This document shows positions 57,830 through 64,000 of a stretch of DNA of 64,000 nt, in pieces. How positions within the stretch are numbered: the stretch's first letter is position 1; the number at the start of each line of letters is the position of its first letter. The translations under genes and the position numbers were made by a program. The notes beneath the pieces were generated by a model. The model saw only the letters and a program-made list of their open reading frames with translations, was not told the DNA's origin and did no database searches. The DNA comes from Trichosporon coremiiforme (lineage: Eukaryota; Basidiomycota; Tremellomycetes; Trichosporonales; Trichosporonaceae), in NCBI GenBank assembly GCA_039545355.1, contig BCJJ01000002.1:831956-895955 (forward strand). Reading direction: 5' to 3'.

Positions 57830-60800
57830 ATGGGGAAGGACGGCGGACAGTGAGTTGTTGGGTTCTCAATGGAACTGATGCCGTCCAGATCGTCCTTACA
57901 CGCCTTCTTCATCCCCAAAAAGAGCACTTCGACGGGCAGAACTCGCGATGACGCCGTCGATCTGACAACCCCTCCGCCGGACGAGCGGCCAGCGAAGCGG
58001 GCAAAGGTGTCCGGCTACTTTGCCAACTCAAAGGACCATTCCTCCAAGCTGAAAGCGACCTTCAAGTCTGTCCCCCGGCTTGGCGAGTACCGCCTCCCCC
58101 GCAATCTTGAAGACGCACCCCTATCAAGACAGCGAACAGCCGCGGAAGAACAGCGGCACGAGCAGTGGCAGAGCGCCGTGCTCGAGCGGTCGTTCTTCCG
58201 GAGACGCTCGCTTCAACTGGACGATGCCACCGCGATTGCCCTGCGTGAGCAGCTCGGCGAGGACGCAGGCGAGCAAACTCCGGCCAGTGGAAGTGCAACC
58301 CCAGCGACACCAGGACCCGAGGAAGACGCTCAACCTGAGAGCTCCGCCGCGGCGGCTTTACGAGCAAAGTACGCCGCGCCGCCAACCAAAGGAATAGGGA
58401 TGAAGAAGGAAGACGTCGGACCTAGTGGGCTGACGTACACACCTCTGGAGAAGCAGTACATGGCTATCAAGGAGAGATGGCCTGGCGTCCTTTTGATGCT
58501 GGAGGGTAAGTTGTTCCCATCCTCGCCTTAACTGACGACAGTCGGGTATAAGTACAAGTAAGATTCGATCTTCAAACCATGCTGACATAGAGGTTCTATG
58601 GAGATGACGCAAAGGTACGGTCCTTCCATTGGTGTGTGCTGATGTCAGACTGCTGCGAGGGAACTCGGCATCGTGGCGTTTCCGAACCGCAACTTCTACA
58701 CGGCGTCGATCCCTGTGCACCGGCTGCATGTTCACGTGAAGAAGTATGCTTACAGCCACACGTCGCCAAGCTGACTGCAGGCTTATCTCCCTAGGCTACA
58801 AGGTTGGCGTTGTGTCTCAGACGGAGACGGCGGCACTGAAGAAGGTCGGCGGCAACCGCAACGCTCCCTTCACACGGGAGCTCACTCATCTGTACACATC
58901 GTCAACCTACGTTGAGGAGAGTTCGGCATCCTCTTCTACTGCTCGAGATGCGCCGGTAGTCCCGGGAACAGCATCACCGAGCACTGGCGCTCTCGTGACC
59001 ATCGTGGAGGATGCGGAGGACAAGAGCTCGCGAATAGCGCTCGTCTCCGTCATCCCCGGGACTGGAGAAGTCGTGTGGGACGATTTTGAGGGTGAGCTTG
59101 GTATGTTGCATCCTCAGCTGACAGCAGATTCCCGCATTCGCAATGAACTCGAGACCCGGCTCACGCACCTCCAACCGGCTGAGCTGCTGCTGCCCGAGGA
59201 TCTCAGCAAGGAGACGAGAAAGGTGATCGACCACCTGACTGTCGGCCGCTCAACGGCGGACGTCAGGAAGGAGCGCGTCGAGCAGGACGACTATGCAACT
59301 GCCTTCGACTACCTCACGCAGTTCTACAAGGAACGAGAGGCTATCGACCTGATGAGTAAAGACGAGGAGATGGAGCTTGGGGCACCCGGCGAGGACGAAG
59401 AAGCTGGCGATGTTGACGGTACGTCATTTGTCTCTCCTTAGCTGACGACAGCGCCGGTGTTAGAGCTCGTCAACTTTCCGAAGTCAGTTGTTGTGGCTCT
59501 GTCGATGGTCGTCAAGTACATCTCAGGTGAGCTGATTGGATCGGCTGCACAGCTAATGTCAGAATTCAAACTGCAAGAGGTGTTCCGTCACCGTTCCACC
59601 TTCACAAGGGTGAGCTGACTCGAATTCCATCCAGCTAATAGCAGTTCACGGACCGCAAGCACATGCTCCTATCCGCTAATACACTTGTCAATCTGTACGT
59701 CTTCGACCGCGATAAGACCTAACAGCAGTGAAATTTACCGCAACCAGACTGATGGCGGACTCTACGGGTCGCTGCTGTGGCTGCTCGACCACACCAAGAC
59801 GAAGATGGGAAGAAGGCTCATGCGCGAATGGATTGGCCGGCCACTCCTTGATGTTGGGTAAGCTAGGTGCTGTCCTCGCTTAGCTGACAGCAGTGATCTT
59901 AAGGCTCGCGCCGATGCTATCGAGGAAATTGTCACAACCAACTCGTACCAGATTGAGAAGCTGCGCAACCTCTTGGTGAACATGCCTGACCTCGTGCGGG
60001 GTCTGACCCGCGCTCAGTACGGCAAGACCACGCCAAACGAGCTATCGGCCATCTTGACCGGACTAGTGCGCATCAGTACGGAGTTCCGACCCGAGAACGC
60101 AAACGGCTTCCGCTCAGAGCTGCTGAACGATCTTGTGCGGAAGCTGCCCACGATCAAGGACGCCGCGACCGGCCTGCTTGCCGCTCTGAACATGAAGGCT
60201 GCGAAGAACAACGAGGAAGCCGCTCTATGGCAGGACCAGGATCGCTACCCTACCATCCAGGATGCCAAGGACTGCATTGATGTCTGCACCATGGAACTCG
60301 ACCAGCATCTCGCGCAGGTCAAGAAGACTCTCGGTCGTCCACACCTCAAGTATGTCACTGTCGCGGGTATCGAGTTCTTGATCGAGATCCCCCACCGAGA
60401 TGCGAGAATCGTACCGCCAAAGTGGGTCAAGGTCAGCGGGACGAAAGCAGTCTCTCGTTACCACACCCCCGAGGTGATCAACATGTAAGCTGGAAAAGCA
60501 TTTCTGGAGCTGACAGCAGGATCAAGGAGCTTGAGCAGCATAGGGAGACGCTAGCACTTGAGGCGAAAGACGCGTTCAAAGCGTTCCAGGAGGAGGTCGC
60601 CGAGCACCGGGAGTTCTTGGTCGTCGCCCGAGAGCTCGCCGTCATCGACTGCCTGACGAGTCTCGCCAACGTGGCGCAGGCGAACGGATACGTGAAGCCG
60701 ACCTTCGTCGCCGAGCCGTGTCTGCGAATCAAGGACGGACGGCACCCGATGGTGGAGGCGCTCCGCGACGATCAGTATGTTCCCTTCGATATCGCGTTCG

Positions 60801-61543
60801 GCGACAAGGAGGGCCGCGCCAAGGTCATCACGGGTCCGAACATGGCGGGCAAGAGTAGCTGCGTGCGCGCCGTCGCGCTGATGGTGTGTATGGCACAGAT
60901 GGGCTCATTCGTGCCCGCGTCCTCAATGACGCTCGGCATCCATGACGCAGTGCAGACGCGCATGGGCGCGAGCGACGAGATCTCCCGCGGCAAATCGACC
61001 TTCATGGTGGAGATGACAGAGACGTCTGACATCCTGCGCAGTGTGACGCCGCGCACGCTGGTGGTGCTGGACGAGCTGGGCCGCGGCACAAGTACGTTCG
61101 ACGGCGTGGCTATCGCGTACGCGACGCTTTCCCACCTCGCCGGCCTCGGCATCCCCACGCTCTTCGTGACGCACTACCCCCTGCTCTCCCGCCTGGAGGC
61201 CGAGTATCCGACAGTCAGCAACTGGCACATGGCGTTCACGGAGATGCCGAGCCCCAGCGGGTCCGAGATCACGTTCCTATACAAGCTGCGCCGCGGGCTC
61301 GCCGATGCAAGCTTCGGTATCTGGTGTGCGCGCCTGGCTGGGCTGCCGGACGTACTCCTGAAGACGGCGCAGGAGAAGAGCGAGCACATGCGCGAGGAGA
61401 CACGCGACCGCGGCAGAGCAGCGGTCGGGAAGTATCTCCGCGCTCTCATTGATGGGGACCTGACCGCGGCGGAGAAACTCGAAGGCGCCATGGCGTACGT
61501 TGACGCCGCGGGGCCGGGTGGGAGGATAGAGGTAGACATGTAG
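57830..61543 (+). CDS. MSH3: DNA mismatch repair protein Msh3
   Basis: Partner of MSH2 in MutSbeta, which recognises insertion/deletion loops. Thirteen exons (57830-57849, 57889-58505, 58542-58557, 58593-58614, 58649-58743, 58781-59091, 59128-59418, 59452-59526, 59563-59609, 59645-59694, 59729-59857, 59894-60484, 60520-61543) give 1095 aa. A PCNA-binding PIP box QSSLHAFF opens exon 2. The mismatch-binding domain has YKYKFYGDDAK and [19 protein letters not shown]. The ATPase has Walker [11 protein letters not shown], then [11 protein letters not shown] and Walker [16 protein letters not shown], and ends with the helix-turn-helix. A 36-nt, frame-preserving intron (59092-59127) could be mistaken for coding sequence. 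Confidence 0.96.
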
Positions 61544-62165
61544 AATTATAACATAATCACATTGTATGCATAGTCATTTGAGGAGTGTTCCAGTCGAAAT
61601 GCACAGTTATGATAGCGCAGGTGTGCCGCCGGAGATGCCAATCGTGTGTCGTCACCCTCGCAGATCACCAAGTTTGTGTCCGCTTGCACCCCATCCTTTG
61701 AGCCGTCGACGACAACTGGGCCCTCCTCGCAACGACCCACTTCCCTCGTAACGTCGTAACTCGTGCCAAGTGCCAAGTGCCAGCCCATGCTCACTCCGGT
61801 CACTCCGCATTGTGCTCTCCTTCAATCAGCCGTCATCATCCCCCACTCTGCAGTGTGAGCTTCCAAGAAGCGGTCCTAAGCTGAAGAATAGAACGAGAGG
61901 GAGAGGACACCTTCCTTTGATTATCTGTATCACCTCTTTAAACTTCTTGCAGACGCTCAATCGAAACAACCCAGCTTCGCAGTAAACCTCATCCATCCCC
62001 ATGATAGAAATAGGTAGGGCTGTGACAGCACCTACAATGCTAACCACAGGCCCTGCACTCAGTTGACGCCGGTGATATCGACTGTGAGCTCGACAACCAG
62101 CCCTGACAGCTGACGTGCCAGTACGTGGGGTCTGCGTCCCAGTCGCCACTACGAGAGTTAGGAGG
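61544..62165. other. MSH3 3' flank and unassigned sequence
   Basis: About 620 bp downstream of MSH3. It may include the promoter or first exons of the intron-rich stretch that follows (an ATG at 62001 is followed by GTAGGG-type donor and TGCTAACCACAG acceptor), but no continuous frame could be built here. Confidence 0.35.
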
Positions 62166-63263
62166 GTGAGCTAACTCGGGTGTGCTGTGAAGCTAATAGC
62201 CAGACGTGCCCTGGTCTGCATCCTAGATGCCATTACGGGAATCGTGAGAGTGAGCTACCTGGTGTCTGTTGCCAAACTGATACGACAGACGTGCTCATGT
62301 CTGAGTTGTTAATAAGCTATGAGGGTCAGCTTAGCGTGTACCTTTGATACTGCTAGCTGACGTGATAGGTGCACATTCAACAAACAGTGAATTAAACTGA
62401 ATTAAACGCGATCTGAAGCTGTGGTGACTTCCTGGATCTAGCTGACATCAGACCTCTGAGTTTTGCTCACCATCGCTTGAGGGCCGACACAGGTTAGCTT
62501 TACGGGGGCCGTTTCCGTGGACGCTGCAAGAACGACTTTCCCCATGGCCACAGTATGAAAAAATGGCATTCCGTTGCCACCCTGACCATTAGAGTGTTGT
62601 GCTAAGTGTGAGCTTCCAATGGTTGGGAAGCTAACAACAGTCGTTTTTTCCGTTAGTGATTCTCCGGCTAGGAAAAGCTGACCCTTGTACAATTACCTGA
62701 GTAGAAGCAGCTTGTTTGGGCGTAATGTGAGCTAGAAACTCTTCGTGGAAAGCTCATGACAGCCCCTCACGTCTCGCAGCACTCTCTCCCAGCACGGAAG
62801 TGGCAACTATAACATTCGCAAAACGAACGTAGATTATGGCGTGGTACGTACAATCAAACCTAACCGTGCTGTATGATGAACTGATGGCAGAATGATGGGC
62901 TCTCACTCCATCACAAGCAGCATGGTGCGAGCAGGATCGCCAATGGTGGCATCTGGTATGAAAGTGAGCTGAGCCGTTGCGTTTTGAGTAAGCTGATGAC
63001 AGATAATCAGTCGAAGTGTGCCCGTCGCGCTCGTTTCGTCGCGCTCCTCCCAGACGGAAGCGGAGAGGTAAGTCCAGCTTTGATGCCCGTTACTTCGAGC
63101 TGAATGAACAGACTTGTCTCTACGCTTGTTGCGTGACTCTGAAGTCTCGTCACAATGTCTCCGTACAGTACCATGACGATTGCCACCTCGCTTCGACAGT
63201 GCGGGGAGTGTTTGCTGCAGCGAGTGAGCTAAACGTGTGGTTACAGCGAAGCTGAATAATAGA
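62166..63263 (+). other. Intron-studded transcript candidate, possibly coding
   Basis: A run of canonical intron signatures with no long ORF: 62166-62203, 62250-62288, 62325-62368, 62727-62762, 62844-62890, 62964-63002, 63068-63111 and 63224-63262, all GT...CTAAC/CTGA...AG and 36-47 nt. The four exons 62763-62843, 62891-62963, 63003-63067 and 63112-63223 join in one stop-free frame of 110 codons, with KCARRARFVALLPDGSG and a Cys-rich TCLYACCVTLKSRH segment. No family is recognised. Upstream of 62727 a clean frame could not be kept, so the start is unknown. The frame stays open past 63263 into the antisense of a tRNA, so the 3' end is also uncertain. A spliced noncoding RNA is the alternative. 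Confidence 0.5.
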
Positions 63264-63481
63264 CCTCGTTATCCCAACTGCCCTGCTGGCCCGTCATGCC
63301 CGCAAAGCGTCCACAGTCGCTAATATGAGGTCTTACTGGCACCAGAGCGACTCTGCCACATCCGCCACCAGATCGACTTCTCAACGACATATGCTACTCC
63401 CTTACCACCAAAACCCGCTCTACCCAACCCCATCCGGGCCCCCATCACCCATAGACGATGCATGCATTCCCCTGAGGCTAG

Positions 63482-63494
63482 AAAAAGCGAAAAA
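63482..63494 (-). terminator. RNA polymerase III T-run terminator
   Basis: On the minus strand two runs of five T (63490-63494 and 63482-63486) follow the 3' end of the tRNA-Ser within 2-14 nt, as expected for Pol III termination. Confidence 0.8.
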
Positions 63495-63495
63495 G

Positions 63496-63592
63496 CGATG
63501 CTGGCATGGTTCGAACATGCGCTCCCGAAGGAAATTGATATGTGAACGTAATCAGTTCAAGTCAATCGCGTTAACCACTCCGCCACAGCACC
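63496..63592 (-). tRNA. tRNA-Ser(UGA) with a 16-nt intron
   Basis: Reads UCA serine codons. The acceptor stem pairs GGTGCTG with CAGCATC (one G-U pair), and the discriminator is G, as in tRNA-Ser. The D arm has GTGGTTAA. The anticodon stem is ATTGA/TCAAT with loop CTTGAA-A and anticodon TGA. A 16-nt intron (CTGATTACGTTCACAT) sits at the canonical 37/38 site. A long variable arm, a class II feature, precedes the T arm GCATG-TTCGAAC-CATGC. Mature length would be about 81 nt before CCA. A Pol III T-run follows. Confidence 0.93.
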
Positions 63593-63621
63593 TCACTGAC
63601 ATCCCACACACTCCGTGCGAC

Positions 63622-63714
63622 GTCTCCGGCGGGGCGCGGGCGCGCGTTCGAATCACAGCGGTGTGTTCTGTCCTGCGCGCTGTGGCTCAGTGGTTAGAAG
63701 AGGTTAACGGAGAC
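63622..63714 (+). other. tRNA-like halves in permuted order
   Basis: In plus-strand order there are GTCTCCG (63622-63628), a T-loop-like TTCGAAT (63647-63653), CACAGCG (63654-63660), 17 nt, CGCTGTG (63678-63684), a box-A/D-arm-like GCTCAGTGGTTAGAAGAG and CGGAGAC (63708-63714). The outer and inner 7-mers are each perfectly complementary, so the order is that of a 3' tRNA half ahead of a 5' half. The T stem does not pair and spacings are off, so it may be a relic or chance. Confidence 0.25.
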
Positions 63715-63748
63715 CGGAGTGGAGAGTCTATAGTGTGCATGAACTAGG

Positions 63749-64000
63749 TTAGATCTTGGTGCCTTCGACGCCGGCGACGAGCGCCTCGACGTCATCGCGC
63801 TCGGCGTCGCTGCCCTCTGCCTCTTCGGAGTCATCAGTGTCGTCCTCGTCGTCCCAGCCCGCGTGGTTCGGGTTGGCGCGGAGGAGGTCACCATCGTCGT
63901 ACGCAGCTGCTTGTCAGCTTCGGTGGGATTCGCGGAAGCTACTCACCCTTCTCTGCCTTGTCCTTGTCGTACTCGGCCTGGAGGTCGTCCTGGATCTGCT
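63749..64000 (-). CDS. Acidic C-terminus of an unidentified protein (partial)
   Basis: Two exons are visible (63947-64000 and 63749-63906) with a canonical intron between them (GTGAGT, CTGAC branch, CAG), joined in phase. The peptide is a charged helix (QIQDDLQAEYDKDKAEK) then YDDGDLLRANPNHAGWDDE, a Asp/Glu/Ser-rich run and the end VEALVAGVEGTKI. The start lies beyond the window edge. I do not recognise the family; acidic tails of this kind occur in many nuclear and ribosome-biogenesis factors. Confidence 0.7.

Noticed and set aside
62844..62890. Intronic C/D snoRNA suggested by TGATGA next to CTGA
   Set aside because: The intron is only 47 nt and the boxes nearly touch, leaving no guide region.
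63683..63735. A normal second tRNA starting at the box A-like TGGCTCAGTGG
   Set aside because: No box B or pairing T arm follows within the needed distance; the T-loop-like sequence lies upstream instead.

Overview
This window is nuclear DNA from a basidiomycete yeast. The signs are GC-rich coding sequence, dense short introns (mostly 35-60 nt, GTRNGY donors, a CTGAC/CTAAC branch site close to an AG) and head-to-head gene packing. Intron style and protein character fit Tremellomycetes, most likely a Trichosporonales-type genome; that placement is inference. I rebuilt gene models by hand from splice signals and reading-frame continuity, because most genes have exons too small to appear as long ORFs.

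Left part (1-33.6 kb) is compact housekeeping: eIF3a (partial), epsin, dephospho-CoA kinase, the ISU1 Fe-S scaffold, NAD kinase, TIM17, RPB8, the PI 4-kinase STT4, an RBM18-like RNA-binding protein, CutC, SLA2, a YIPF6/Yip4 protein, a USP25/28-like protein lacking the catalytic cysteine, TMA22/DENR and ESF2. Many form divergent pairs sharing 270-800 bp promoters, with convergent neighbours 90-180 bp apart.

The middle (33.6-40.2 kb) is gene-poor, with one small Ser-rich Met-Gly protein of unknown function. At 40.2-53.2 kb come dihydroorotase, a UBC7-type E2, proteasome ATPase RPT2, VID27, a PI-specific phospholipase C and an F-box gene whose frame is broken by a single TAG.

The right part (53.2-64 kb) is more eroded. 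It holds a decayed, internally deleted Tc1/mariner element, a C-terminal scrap of a P450-reductase-type flavoprotein, PMP3 (57 aa on five exons), MSH3 (13 exons), an intron-studded stretch that may be an uncatalogued gene, an intron-containing tRNA-Ser(UGA), a tRNA-like pair of halves in permuted order, and the acidic C-terminus of an unidentified protein.

Functional links are mostly generic. STT4 makes PI4P, the precursor of the PI(4,5)P2 bound by epsin and SLA2 and cleaved by PLC. UBC7, RPT2, the F-box protein, the UIM-bearing epsin and the USP-like protein all touch ubiquitin. I see no operon-like or biosynthetic cluster logic. No prokaryotic mobile element or CRISPR array was seen.
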